DNA of 64,000 nt, taken from assembly GCF_900096975.1 (NCBI RefSeq), contig NZ_FMYQ01000001.1, positions 434,001 to 498,000 on the forward strand. Reading direction: 5' to 3'. Positions within the stretch are counted from its first letter, which is position 1, and every line of letters starts with the position of its first letter. Below are positions 1-8,741 of this stretch, piece by piece. The position numbers and the translations under genes are program-made. Origin of the DNA: Paraburkholderia lycopersici. Its GTDB lineage: Bacteria > Pseudomonadota > Gammaproteobacteria > Burkholderiales > Burkholderiaceae. The notes beneath the pieces are model-generated. The model saw only the letters and a list, made by a program, of their open reading frames with translations. It did not search any database and was not told the origin of the DNA.

Positions 1-509
1 TGCACCTGACGCGCGAGTTCGCCTACCTGCGCGCGCTCCTGTTCATTCGCCGGTGTCACATGTACCGCAAGCAAATGTCCCAGCGTATCGACCGCGATAT
101 GGACTTTGCTGCCACGCTTGCGTTTGTAGCCGTCATAGCCCGCGCGTGGACCACTCTCGCAAGTGGATTGCATCGTCCGCCCATCCAGAATCACGGCGCT
201 GGGCTGGCCCTGCCGACCTTGCGCAACACGGATGATCGAGCGTAAATCGCAGACCATGTTCTCAAAACAACCTGCCTGCAGCCACCGCTGGGTCTGCTGG
301 TACACCATCTCCCACGCAGGAAAGTTGTTGGGCATCATTCTCCACGGCGCACCGGCACGCACGATCCAGCGTAACGCGTTGAACATTTCGCGCAGTTCGT
401 ATTTGCGCTGCGGGGCCGCTTCATCCATCAATGTCAGATACGGCGCCACGAAACTCCACTCTTCGTCGGACACGTCTGTTGGGTAAGGCTTGCGCATTTC
501 TTTTGTCAT
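1..509 (-). CDS. IS5-family transposase, 3' end cut by the window edge
   Basis: The minus strand reads from an ATG at 509 to the left edge as one open frame of about 169 codons. It begins MTKEMRKPYPTDVSDEEW and contains LRWIVRAGAPWRMMP, VILDGRTMQST and KRGSKVHIAVDTLGHLL. These are the N-terminal domain and the first catalytic-Asp region (AVDTLGH) of IS5-type DDE transposases, which cut and rejoin IS ends. The C-terminal part of the catalytic domain lies outside the window, so whether the copy is intact cannot be judged. It sits beside a serine recombinase, so it probably belongs to the same inserted element. The exact IS end is not determined. Confidence 0.85.
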   Translation of the reverse strand, partial: MTKEMRKPYPTDVSDEEWSFVAPYLTLMDEAAPQRKYELREMFNALRWIVRAGAPWRMMPNNFPAWEMVYQQTQRWLQAGCFENMVCDLRSIIRVAQGRQGQPSAVILDGRTMQSTCESGPRAGYDGYKRKRGSKVHIAVDTLGHLLAVHVTPANEQERAQVGELARQV

Positions 510-625
510 GCGCCCAGGATACCAGGTTCTACAAAAAGTTCATAACACCGTCTAGAGAAAAAATAATCGAGCGCTGCGACCCCTAGCCTGTCAGTCTGTG
601 CTTTCATCTGGAACTCATCTGATCG
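510..625. other. Gap between IS5 transposase and integrase; probable IS terminus
   Basis: This AT-richer stretch lies between the transposase start and the recombinase stop. The right end of the IS should be here, since the transposase reads leftward. A CTAG lies at about 553-556, but the partner inverted repeat is off the window, so the terminus cannot be fixed. No gene is seen. Confidence 0.4.
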
Positions 626-2461
626 TTAGGTACGGTCCATTGTTTGCTCGGGAGGCCTTTTTGCAACCTCTCTCAGTTTCTCCAGCATCGCGCCTATGGT
701 TTCAGCATGAGCGGCCATACCTTGCCCGCCTTCAATCGGTTGGAGATGCAACAGCTCTGGATTTTCGAGGTCAGGGCGAATCATCCGGATGGCGTCACTT
801 CGCGAAACCATCGTGAGGAAACGCTCGCTAACGTTCGGGGTCACACGTAGGTTCGCCGCAATGCGTGCGTTCGCCTCGTCCTCAGACGCACCATCGGCAA
901 TCAAGCGCGCGCGGAACTTCTCGATGAGAAACGGCTTGTCCATGTAGCCACCGGGGTATAGGGCGATTCGAACAATGAGTCGTTTTATTTGTTGGCTCAA
1001 TCGCGCTCGCAAAGCGTACAAGTCATTGCCTTCGAGTTCGCTCATGCGTTGAAACAATCCGTCAATCGATGCGCGAACAGCCGATACGTCAACCGTCGCA
1101 TTCGCGCGAAGATCATATTTCTGCCGCGCGTCATCCAGTTCGGCTTCGACCGACGTTCGCTCACGCTCCAACTGAACCATGCGAGCTTCAAACTGCTGGA
1201 ATTTCGCACCCGATTCGATGGCGTCGAGAATGTTGGTCTGCTTTTGCTTGTTGCCTGCAAGAGACGATTCAAGCAGCGCAATATGCGCACTCAGTGCAGA
1301 AAGTTCCGATTTGACGGTATCGCGAGTCTGGAGGAAAGCATCGAAGTCTAGCCCCTTGCAGTATGTAAGGACGCTACGTTCGAACTGTGGATACTCCCAC
1401 GGCACATAGTGGCATCCCTTCCCAGCTTTTGCTCGTGTACATACCAACAACCTTCCTCGCGGCCCATCATGGCCCTTGTTCACGTAAATCATCGTCCCAT
1501 TGCAGTACCCGCAACGGAGAATGCCAGAGAACAGATTCGAGAAAGTCTCCCCTTTCCGACCTGCGCTGTTCGTGCGGCGCGACAATCGCGCCGCCTTCGC
1601 AAGAACGAAGTCCTCGTCTGATACGATTCGTGGAAAATAGTCTGGAGCAGGATCGCCCTCGGGAACGCGCTTGCCGTCAACAATCGTATGCGGTTGGAAC
1701 TCACCGAGCACCGCGCGGTTATCGAGAATCTTTTTGATGTACGACGCGTGCCATTGGTCGGCAGAACGTGTTCCCCAATTCGGCACGTCCTGCTGGTTCA
1801 ATCGGCGGGCGATGGTCTCTGAACCGATCCCATCTTTCGACCATTCAAACATGCGTTGAACAAGCTCCACACGATCCGGAACGAGATCATAGGCCGTTCT
1901 ATCTTCGTTCAGCTTTAGCCATGCAGGGGCAATTTCGGTTAGCTTCGCGTCGCCAATTCTTCCGCGCTTCGCTTTCCAAGCCTCCTTCAAGCGCCGACTT
2001 TTCGTTAGCGACTCTTCGTGGGCGCGAGACATAACGACAATCGAAATGATCAGTTCGGTGAATTGCTCATTGATCTTTTCCTTGCTGTATTCCCGGCCAT
2101 CAGCCAGTGTCACCAGACGAATGCCGCGATTGATGATCGACATGAAGACTTCGAGTGCATCTGTAACCTTCGCCCGCGAAAGCCGGTCGAGCGACTCTAC
2201 GAGCAGATACGATCCCGGCTCGACAGCACCGGAGTCGATGGCGCGAAGAAAAGCACCGAGTTCGCCGTTCCTGATGTTCGACTTGTCGAATGCCGATACG
2301 CCAAGATCTCGATACGTCAGGTTTTCATCAAGAGTCAGCCCGTTGGCTTCGGCGTACTTTCGTGAAAGTTCGGTCTGCCGCCGATCCGAATCGCCCTTCT
2401 GTTGTTCGGGTGTCGAAAAGCGGATGTATGAATACGCCTTTGGCGTGGGGGTGGCAGGCAC
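626..2461 (-). CDS. Large serine recombinase (site-specific integrase)
   Basis: A 611-aa large serine recombinase, expected to integrate or excise the element that interrupts comM. The resolvase-type catalytic domain is at about residues 8-150, with the nucleophile Ser16 in YIRFSTPEQQ and the active-site region ESLDRLSR near residue 90. A Recombinase domain follows (about 165-280), then a zinc ribbon with Cys317, Cys320, Cys341 and Cys350, then a long coiled coil (about 385-460), the order typical of this family. The start is GTG at 2461; an in-frame stop lies a short way upstream and no better start exists. Codon use is less GC-rich than in the neighbours, indicating transfer. The gene reads away from the comM junction, so its 5' side faces the presumed attachment site. 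Confidence 0.93.
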   Translation of the reverse strand: MPATPTPKAYSYIRFSTPEQQKGDSDRRQTELSRKYAEANGLTLDENLTYRDLGVSAFDKSNIRNGELGAFLRAIDSGAVEPGSYLLVESLDRLSRAKVTDALEVFMSIINRGIRLVTLADGREYSKEKINEQFTELIISIVVMSRAHEESLTKSRRLKEAWKAKRGRIGDAKLTEIAPAWLKLNEDRTAYDLVPDRVELVQRMFEWSKDGIGSETIARRLNQQDVPNWGTRSADQWHASYIKKILDNRAVLGEFQPHTIVDGKRVPEGDPAPDYFPRIVSDEDFVLAKAARLSRRTNSAGRKGETFSNLFSGILRCGYCNGTMIYVNKGHDGPRGRLLVCTRAKAGKGCHYVPWEYPQFERSVLTYCKGLDFDAFLQTRDTVKSELSALSAHIALLESSLAGNKQKQTNILDAIESGAKFQQFEARMVQLERERTSVEAELDDARQKYDLRANATVDVSAVRASIDGLFQRMSELEGNDLYALRARLSQQIKRLIVRIALYPGGYMDKPFLIEKFRARLIADGASEDEANARIAANLRVTPNVSERFLTMVSRSDAIRMIRPDLENPELLHLQPIEGGQGMAAHAETIGAMLEKLREVAKRPPEQTMDRT

Positions 2462-2570
2462 GGGACGGGCGGCAAAAGTAGGGACCGGGCTAATCTATCA
2501 CAAGGCCAAATGCTATAGCCGCCCGGCTGGGTTCAATTGGCTCGAGGGTGGGTTTATTTGGCCTTATATC
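2462..2570. other. Integrase promoter region and presumed attachment-site junction
   Basis: About 109 bases separate the integrase start from the first codon that reads as comM. Across 2550-2575 the plus-strand frame changes from unrelated sequence to the family sequence LMVGPPGAGK, so the element/chromosome boundary should be within roughly 2560-2580. The recombinase promoter must also be here. The exact crossover cannot be set without the other end of the element. Confidence 0.55.
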
Positions 2571-3437
2571 CTGATGGTGGGACCGCCGGGCGCCGGCAAG
2601 TCGATGCTTGCCGCGCGCCTGCCAGGCTTGCTGCCGCCCATGACCGACGACGAGGCGCTGGCTTCCGCGGCGCTGCTCTCGGCCAGCGCGATCGGCTTCA
2701 CGCCGCAGCAGTGGAGGCAGCGGCCGTTTCGTGCGCCGCATCACTCGTCGAGCGCCGCCGCGCTGATCGGCGGGCGCAATCCGCCGCAACCGGGCGAGAT
2801 CACGCTGGCGCACTTAGGGGTCCTGTTCCTCGACGAGTTGACCGAATTCGATCGGCACGTGCTCGAAACGCTGCGCGAGCCGCTCGAAGTGGGCTCGATC
2901 ACGATCTCGCGCGCCGCCTGGCAAACCGACTTCCCCGCCGCGTGCCAACTCGTTGCCGCCATGAACCCGTGCCCGTGCGGCTGGCGCGGCGATCCCGCCG
3001 GGCGTTGCCGCTGCACGCCGGAAAGCGCCGCGCGCTACCTGCGCAAGCTCTCGGGACCGCTGCTGGACCGCATCGACATCCAGATCGAGATTCCGGCGCT
3101 GCCGCCCGCCGAACTGGCAGCGCGCTCCAGCATGCACGCCGAGCCGAGCGCCGCGATCGCCGAACGCGTGCAGACCGCGCGCGAGCGCCAACTGGCGCGC
3201 CAGGGCAAAACGAATCGTGAATTGAGCGGGCGCGAGACCGACGCGGTCTGCCAGCCGGACGCCGCCGCAGAAACGCTGCTGCGCGAGGCGGGCGAGCGCT
3301 TCGGCTGGTCTGCGCGCGCGCACTATCGCGTCCTCAAGGTCGCGCGCACGATTGCCGATCTCGCGGGCGCGCGCATGCCGGATGCCGCGCATGTGGCCGA
3401 GGCCGTGCAGTATCGTCGCGTATTTGCCGGGCGTTAG
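2571..3437 (+). pseudogene. comM: comM/YifB Mg-chelatase-like AAA+ ATPase, 5' truncated by insertion
   Basis: About 288 codons of the C-terminal part of a ComM (YifB) ATPase. ComM is a hexameric helicase that promotes branch migration during natural transformation. The fragment opens on Walker A (GPPGAGKS), then RAPHHSSSAAALIGG, Walker B VLFLDELTEF, the Cys-rich NPCPCGWRG segment and the Mg_chelatase_C domain, and stops at 3435-3437. The family is about 500 residues, so the N-terminal Lon-protease-like domain and the sequence up to Walker A are missing, replaced by the integrase element. The frame stays open into the element without a plausible start or RBS, so functional protein is unlikely. 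Confidence 0.9.
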
Positions 3438-3843
3438 CCCGTATCTCCAGCGAATCTGCAGGGAAGAACCTGGCCGCGTTTCTACAAGCCGGGAATGTGG
3501 ATAGCGTCAATAAATCGAAGTCAAGACTTGACTTATGCACATATTGTCTTTTTGGGCCCTGTTTCGTGCATGGTTCGCATTACGTTTTGGCTTCTTCCGT
3601 AACCCATTGATTCTTCTGGTTTTCTGGATTTGTGGAAAAACATTAAAAACTAACAGAAAGCCCACAGGACGGACGTTTGCGGCTCATGCATCGTGTTTTT
3701 CCACAAAGTTACCCACAGCACTTGTGGGTAACCCGTAAACCCTCAATCAAATCCGGCAATTAGCGCATAAACCTCCAGCGCAATCTTCGTTTCGGGGTTC
3801 AAATGCCGGCCGCTGCGCCATGCGTTCCGCGCAGTCCAGGTGT
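3438..3843. other. Convergent intergenic region with nested inverted repeats
   Basis: A 406-base stretch between the ends of comM and a lipoprotein gene, clearly richer in A+T than its surroundings. It holds an 8-bp palindrome (3518-3534) and the inverted repeats listed separately at 3629-3732. A 67-codon ORF at 3535-3738 has no RBS and overlaps these repeats, so it is not called. Confidence 0.6.
3629..3732. repeat. Two nested perfect inverted repeats with DnaA-box-like motifs
   Basis: TTTGTGGAAAAAC at 3629-3641 is exactly inverted at 3695-3707. Immediately after, GTTACCCACA (3708-3717) pairs with TGTGGGTAAC (3723-3732) around a 5-base loop. The first pair contains TTTTCCACA, which fits the DnaA-box pattern TTWTNCACA in both orientations; the second pair is one base off. 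It may be a DnaA-binding cluster or a structured element; no T-run follows, so it is not a classical terminator. Confidence 0.6.
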
Positions 3844-4449
3844 TCAGTAAAGCCTGAAAGATCCGAAGAACTGGTCGACCTGCTCGGCTGGCGGCTCGGC
3901 GCGCCCGACGATCGCCACCTGGTAGACGCGCGCGCCCTTCGCGACGAGGCGTGCGTGGATCGTGCGCGTCTCGCCATTGGCGCCGGCCTTGCCCGCCATG
4001 CGCATCTCCACGCCCTCGACCGAGCCGCCCGCGACAAGCGGCACCGCCACGGGGTGCGCCTCCGGAGCCGCGCTCACGTTGCGCGCGAGGCCCGCGCGCA
4101 GGAAGTCGAGCGCTTTTTGCTGCGTCGCGGGCTGCGCGTCCGGCAGTTCGAGCGTGCCGACCACGAACACGTCGCCGGCGACTTCGGCCGTTTGCACGCG
4201 CATGCGCATCGGCGCGCCGTTCACGTCGATGCTGCGCTCGTCCTTGTCGGGCTTGGCGGGCAGATCGACGGTATAGCCACCGTCATCGTTCGAGATCGTG
4301 CGCCAGTCGTAAGCAGGCGAACAGGCGGCCAGCGCGAACGCCGTTGCGAGCACACCCAGCGTCGGCGCGCGAACACGAACGAAGGCGCGCACAGAAGCGT
4401 TCAACCCGCTCAACGGAAGGCGGAAACGGCGAAGCTTGGCTAAGACCAT
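3844..4449 (-). CDS. Predicted lipoprotein of unknown function
   Basis: About 201 aa from the ATG at 4449. A basic N-terminus and a hydrophobic stretch end in a lipobox, FALAAC, so the mature protein should be lipid-anchored at Cys. The soluble part (about 160 residues, beginning SPAYDWRT) contains no motif that I can tie to an enzyme; the C-terminus reads FFGSFRLY. ATG codons at 4488 and 4566 are also in frame, and none has a strong RBS, so the start is uncertain. It is divergent from the thioredoxin-like gene at 4599 and convergent with truncated comM. Confidence 0.7.
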   Translation of the reverse strand: MVLAKLRRFRLPLSGLNASVRAFVRVRAPTLGVLATAFALAACSPAYDWRTISNDDGGYTVDLPAKPDKDERSIDVNGAPMRMRVQTAEVAGDVFVVGTLELPDAQPATQQKALDFLRAGLARNVSAAPEAHPVAVPLVAGGSVEGVEMRMAGKAGANGETRTIHARLVAKGARVYQVAIVGRAEPPAEQVDQFFGSFRLY

Positions 4450-4547
4450 GAGACGCGGATCGTCACGAGAGTGAAAGGTGCGCGTCATTATCCGTCGGCG
4501 TGCGCCCGGATGTCGTGCCGCAACCGCTATGCCGGGAAATTCGGCGC

Positions 4548-4553
4548 TACAAT
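4548..4553 (+). promoter_or_regulatory. -10 element for the TlpA-like gene
   Basis: TACAAT lies 46 bases before the ATG at 4599. The same hexamer precedes several other genes here (metH, birA, mlaE). No good -35 is visible. Confidence 0.4.
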
Positions 4554-4598
4554 TATCCGGCTCCATACCCGCGCCCTTCGGCGCACGAGGCGAGGCTC

Positions 4599-5132
4599 AT
4601 GACCGCAGCATCCCCGAACTCTTCAAACGCACGTTCCGGCGCGATCCGCCGCATCGGCGCGGCGGTCGTCGTGGTCGCGATCGCCATGGCCGGCTACTTC
4701 GCATTCTTCGGCAGCCAGCAGCGCGTGCCCGACGCGACCTTCACGCTGCTGTCCGGCCAGAAGGTCTCCACGAGCGATCTCAAGGGCAAGGTCTATCTCG
4801 TCAACTTCTGGGCCACGAGCTGCTCCACCTGCATGCAGGAAATGCCGCAGATGATCCAGACCTATAATCGCTTCAAGGGCGAAGGTCTCGAGTTCGTGGC
4901 CGTGGCGATGAACTACGACGCGCCGATGTATGTCGCCAACTATGCGCAAACGCGTCAGTTGCCGTTCAAGGTAGCGATGGACGACGGCTCGGCGGCGAGG
5001 CAGTTCGGCAACGTCCAGCTTACGCCGACCACGTTCGTGATCGGCCGCGACGGCAAGATCCTCAAGCGCTACGTGGGCGAGCCGCAGTTCGCGGAACTCG
5101 ACCAGTTGCTGCAAAAGGCGCTTGCGACCTGA
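4599..5132 (+). CDS. TlpA/ResA-like membrane-anchored thioredoxin
   Basis: A 177-aa thiol-disulfide oxidoreductase, probably acting in the periplasm. An N-terminal membrane anchor (about residues 20-38) is followed by an AhpC/TSA-Redoxin fold with VNFWATSCSTC; the redox pair is Cys75/Cys78. TPTTFVIGRDG carries the cis-Pro loop. The family (TlpA, ResA) reduces apocytochrome c or other periplasmic disulfides, but nothing nearby names the partner. The start at 4599 is chosen because GAGGCGAGG precedes it; an in-frame upstream extension lacks an RBS. A strong terminator follows at once. Confidence 0.85.
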   Translation: MTAASPNSSNARSGAIRRIGAAVVVVAIAMAGYFAFFGSQQRVPDATFTLLSGQKVSTSDLKGKVYLVNFWATSCSTCMQEMPQMIQTYNRFKGEGLEFVAVAMNYDAPMYVANYAQTRQLPFKVAMDDGSAARQFGNVQLTPTTFVIGRDGKILKRYVGEPQFAELDQLLQKALAT

Positions 5133-5151
5133 CGCGCGGCTCGTAGCCAAC

Positions 5152-5184
5152 AAAAAAAGCAGCGGAAACCCCGCTGCTTTTTTT
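5152..5184. terminator. Bidirectional rho-independent terminator
   Basis: AGCAGCGG (5158-5165) pairs with CCGCTGCT (5171-5178) across a 5-base loop, with a run of As on the left and Ts on the right. It can end both the TlpA-like gene and the convergent dctD. Confidence 0.92.
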
Positions 5185-5227
5185 TGCGCCTGCTTGCGCC
5201 GGCTTGTACCTTGGCGCGCCGCCGCCT

Positions 5228-6598
5228 CTAAGCTTCGCCGCGCGCCACGAGCCCGTAACGGCGAATCTTCTCGTACAGCGTAGCCTTCGCCATCTGCAGC
5301 CGCTCGGCGGCCTGGGCGACGGTGCCATTGCTCTGCTGCAAGGCGTCGGCGATCAGCGCGCGTTCGTACTGCTCCACGCGCTCCTTGAGCGGCAGCGCGT
5401 CGTCGGCACCGCCCGTCGCGCTCGCCGAAAGATCGTCGGGAATCCCGAGCACCCGGCGGTCCGCCGCATTGCGCAACTCGCGCACGTTGCCCGGCCAGTC
5501 ACGTTGCGCGAGGCGCATGCGGTCGCGCTCGGTGAGGAGCGGCGCGGGCCGCTGGTAGCGCACCGCCGCATCGAGCAGGAAATGCTCGAAGAGCGGCACG
5601 ATGTCCTCGCGGCGCTCCGCCAGCGGCGGCAGCGCGATCGTCACGACGTTCAGCCGGTAGAGCAGGTCGCGCCGGAAGGTCCCCGCTGCGACGAGCTCGC
5701 TCATGTCGCCCTTGGCCGCCGCAACCACGCGCAGATCGGCCCGCACCGGCTGGTTCGAGCCTAGCCGCTCCAGCACGCCGTCCTGCAGCACGCGCAGCAA
5801 CTTCACCTGCAAGGAAAGCGGCATGCTCTCGACCTCGTCGAGAAAGAGCGTGCCGCCGCTCGCGTGCTCGAGCCTGCCGATCCGGCGTTTGGCCGCGCCC
5901 GTGAACGCGCCGGCCTCGTAGCCGAACATCTCCGACTCGAACATCGGCTCGGGCAGCGCACCGCAGTTCACGGCGACGAACGGCTTGTCATGCCGGGCAG
6001 AAAGCTCGTGCAGGCTGCGCGCGATCAGTTCCTTGCCGGCGCCGGTGTCGCCGTTGATCAGCACCGAGGCATCCGTCGGCGCGACGTTCGCAATGAGACG
6101 GCGCACCTGCTCGATCGCCGGGCTCTTGCCGATGATGCGCGGCGCGAGCGCGCTCTGCCCCGCCAGCTCGCGGCGCAGCGCAAGGTTTTCGAGCATCAGC
6201 AGGCGCCGCTCCAGCGCGCGCCGCACCGTTTCGATGAGGCGCTCGGAGGCGAACGGCTTTTCGATGAAATCGTAAGCGCCGTCGCGCATGGCCTGCACCG
6301 CCATCGAGATGTCGCCGTGGCCCGTCACGAGGATGATGGGCACGTCGGGCGCGCGCTCGTGACACTGCGCGAGCAGATCGAGGCCGCTGATGCCAGGCAG
6401 GCGGATGTCGCTCACCACGACGCCCGCGAATTCGGCGTCGATTAGCGGCAGCGCCGCTTCGGCGTTCGCGAAGCCCACGGCGTCGAAGCCGGCGAGCTGG
6501 AGGCTCTGCACGCCGGCGCGGCGCACCAGTTCGTCATCCTCTACATAAAGCACCCGGCCGGGCGTGGTGTTCACCATTCGTTCGTCATCCTGATTCAT
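5228..6598 (-). CDS. dctD: C4-dicarboxylate response regulator DctD (sigma-54 activator)
   Basis: A 456-aa NtrC-family regulator. The receiver domain has acidic residues in YVEDDE and the phospho-acceptor Asp64 in VVSDIRLPG. The AAA+ domain has Walker A GDTGAGKE, the sigma-54 contact loop GAFTGA and Walker B GGTLFLDEVE. The C-terminus is a Fis-type helix-turn-helix (GTVAQAAERLQMAKATLYEK). The gene starts 6 bases after dctB stops; ATG at 6577 is an alternative start with a better-placed AGGA. In the known system DctB phosphorylates DctD, which drives sigma-54 transcription of dctA; a matching promoter lies before dctA here. Confidence 0.92.
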   Translation of the reverse strand: MNQDDERMVNTTPGRVLYVEDDELVRRAGVQSLQLAGFDAVGFANAEAALPLIDAEFAGVVVSDIRLPGISGLDLLAQCHERAPDVPIILVTGHGDISMAVQAMRDGAYDFIEKPFASERLIETVRRALERRLLMLENLALRRELAGQSALAPRIIGKSPAIEQVRRLIANVAPTDASVLINGDTGAGKELIARSLHELSARHDKPFVAVNCGALPEPMFESEMFGYEAGAFTGAAKRRIGRLEHASGGTLFLDEVESMPLSLQVKLLRVLQDGVLERLGSNQPVRADLRVVAAAKGDMSELVAAGTFRRDLLYRLNVVTIALPPLAERREDIVPLFEHFLLDAAVRYQRPAPLLTERDRMRLAQRDWPGNVRELRNAADRRVLGIPDDLSASATGGADDALPLKERVEQYERALIADALQQSNGTVAQAAERLQMAKATLYEKIRRYGLVARGEA

Positions 6599-6604
6599 GT
6601 GCGA

Positions 6605-8482
6605 TCACGACCCGGCAACCTGCGCCGCGCTCGCGGCGTCCGCGCGAGCGCGGCGCAACGTCAGCACGAAGCGCGCGCCGCCCTCCGGTTCGTTGCCCGC
6701 AGTGAGCGCGCCGCCGCAGTCGCGGGCGATCGACGAGGAAATCGCAAGGCCGAGGCCGAGCCCCTGCCCCATCTCCTTCGTCGTGAAGAACGGCTCGAAG
6801 AGACGCGGCAGCACGTCCTCGGGAATGCCGGGACCATTGTCGCGCACGGCGATGGCAAGCGTCGCGGCGCTCGCCTGCACGTCGATCGCGATGCATGGCG
6901 ACGGCGCGCCCGCCACGGCGTCGAGCGCATTGCCGAACAGATTGATGAGCACCTGTTCGAGCCGCAGGTCGTCGCTCTGCGCAACGAGATCGGGATGCTC
7001 AGCGTGGATGTCGAGCGGCACGGGCGGCACGCCGTCCTCGGCGAGCGTGAGAGTCACGCGCACGCCGTCGAGCCGCTTGCCGAGCAACGCCAGCGAGTTG
7101 CGCAGCGCCCGCGCAACCGGGGCGCGCGCGCTCTTCGGCCGCGCGCGCCCGACGAACAGCTTGAGCTGGTTGACGATCTTGCCCATGCGCTCGGTGAGCG
7201 AGGCGATCGCCTCCAGGTTGTCGGTCGCCGCCGCGTACTGGCCGCGCTCGAGAAAGACGCGCGTGTTGTCCGAGAAGCTGCGCAGCGCCGCGAGCGGCTG
7301 GTTCAGCTCATGCGTGATGCCGGCCGCCATCTGTCCGAGCGCGGCGAGCTTGCTCGCCTGGATCAGTTCGTCCTGGGTCGCGCGCAGCACGCTTTCCGCG
7401 CGCGTGCGCTCCGCCACCTCGCGCTGCAGGCGCTCGTTCGCCTGCGAGAGGTCGGCGGTGCGCTCGGCCACGCGCTCGTTGAGCATCGCGTAGGCCTTTT
7501 GCAGCATCGCGCGGCTACGCATCACCTCCCTCACGCGCGCGCGCCGCATGCGCCAGTAGAAGCCGAACAGGCAGAGCGAAACGTAGCCGAAGCCCGTCAT
7601 GATGGTCGCGTTGCGCGAGGCCACCAGCACAGGATCGATCGACGACATCGTGACGAGACGCCAGTCGGGCTCGCCCAGCGAGCGGCGCGTTTCCAGGTAG
7701 CGCGGCGCGCGGATGCCGGCGCCCATGCGCACGATGTCGGCGTCGCCCTGCAGCACGCGCTCGACGCTGGCCGGCAAAGGCGCGATCGGCTCGCTCGCGT
7801 ACTGGCGCGTCGCGTCGATCGAGGCGATCACGGCCGGCGGCAGCGGGCGCACCGTGCGGTACTTCCACGCGGGCACCGAGGAAAGAAAGATCACGCCGTG
7901 GTCGTCGGTGACGAGCAGCGGCTCGGACGCATCGGTGCCCGGAAACCATTCGAGATTGAGCTTGACCACGGCCACGCCGACGATCCTGCCGTTGCGCCGC
8001 ACGGGCTGCGACACGTAGTAGCCGGGGTCGTGCGAGATCGTGCCGATGCCGAAGAAGCGGCCGACGCCGCCCTTCACCGCATCGATGAAATACGGCCGGA
8101 AGCGGTAGTCCACGCCGACGAAGCTGTCGGGATCGCGCCAGTTGCTGGCCGCGACGCTCATGCCGTCGGCGCGGATGATGTAGGTCGTCGTGGCGCGCGC
8201 GTGGCGGTTCACGTCTTCGAGATAACGGTTCGCGGCGGCCACCCATTCGGGTCTCGGATCGACCAGCACGTCTTGCACGAGCGGATGCTCGCCGACGATG
8301 TAAGGCAGCGAGTCGTAACGCTCCAGCGTGCTCTTGAGCGAGGCCGCCGTGCGATCGCCGCGCACGGCGGCGTTGCGGCGCAGCGCGTCGATGCCGGTCT
8401 GCCATGTGAGCGCCCACGTGAGCGCGCAGACCGCGACGAGCCCGGCGGCGAGCGCGAAGAGGATGATGAGGCGGCGCGTCAC
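6605..8482 (-). CDS. dctB: C4-dicarboxylate sensor histidine kinase DctB
   Basis: A 625-aa sensor kinase partnered with DctD. A first membrane helix starts within the first residues, followed by a periplasmic dCache-like region (about 30-275), a second helix (TGFGYVSLCLFGFYW), a coiled coil, the dimerisation/phospho-acceptor segment AAGITHELNQPLAALRSF, and the ATPase N, G1 and G2 boxes (NLFGNALDAV, DNGPGIP, GQGLGLGLAIS). The frame extends upstream to 8716, but GTG at 8482 is preferred: GGAAG lies 7 bases before it and the first helix then begins at residue 4. Confidence 0.92.
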   Translation of the reverse strand: MTRRLIILFALAAGLVAVCALTWALTWQTGIDALRRNAAVRGDRTAASLKSTLERYDSLPYIVGEHPLVQDVLVDPRPEWVAAANRYLEDVNRHARATTTYIIRADGMSVAASNWRDPDSFVGVDYRFRPYFIDAVKGGVGRFFGIGTISHDPGYYVSQPVRRNGRIVGVAVVKLNLEWFPGTDASEPLLVTDDHGVIFLSSVPAWKYRTVRPLPPAVIASIDATRQYASEPIAPLPASVERVLQGDADIVRMGAGIRAPRYLETRRSLGEPDWRLVTMSSIDPVLVASRNATIMTGFGYVSLCLFGFYWRMRRARVREVMRSRAMLQKAYAMLNERVAERTADLSQANERLQREVAERTRAESVLRATQDELIQASKLAALGQMAAGITHELNQPLAALRSFSDNTRVFLERGQYAAATDNLEAIASLTERMGKIVNQLKLFVGRARPKSARAPVARALRNSLALLGKRLDGVRVTLTLAEDGVPPVPLDIHAEHPDLVAQSDDLRLEQVLINLFGNALDAVAGAPSPCIAIDVQASAATLAIAVRDNGPGIPEDVLPRLFEPFFTTKEMGQGLGLGLAISSSIARDCGGALTAGNEPEGGARFVLTLRRARADAASAAQVAGS

Positions 8483-8741
8483 GTGAGCGGCTTCCAGGCA
8501 GTCGATGGGAAATGAAGGAGATTGTGGCACACGCGCAGCGGGTCGCGTCCGGGGTGAACGCGGGGCATCGGGTGCGCCTGGACGGCACCCTGGCGACATC
8601 GGCGGCAGCGTCTGGACAAGCAAAAACGGGCGGCGCGGACGCAGGGGAAACGGCGCGCCGCCCACGGCCGGAGCCGCAAAACGACGAAACTGATATCGGG
8701 ATCCAGGCGGGGGCATCTGCGCCCGCCGCCCGCCGCGCGGC

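Noticed and set aside
2046..2570. Upstream extension of the comM frame as a fusion gene
   Set aside because: It is antisense to the integrase, has no RBS and no similarity to comM.
3535..3738. 67-aa hydrophobic ORF after comM
   Set aside because: No RBS, overlaps both inverted repeats, and the hydrophobicity follows from the T-rich DNA.
6599..8515. A 638-codon plus-strand frame across dctB
   Set aside because: Antisense shadow of dctB; no domain or RBS.
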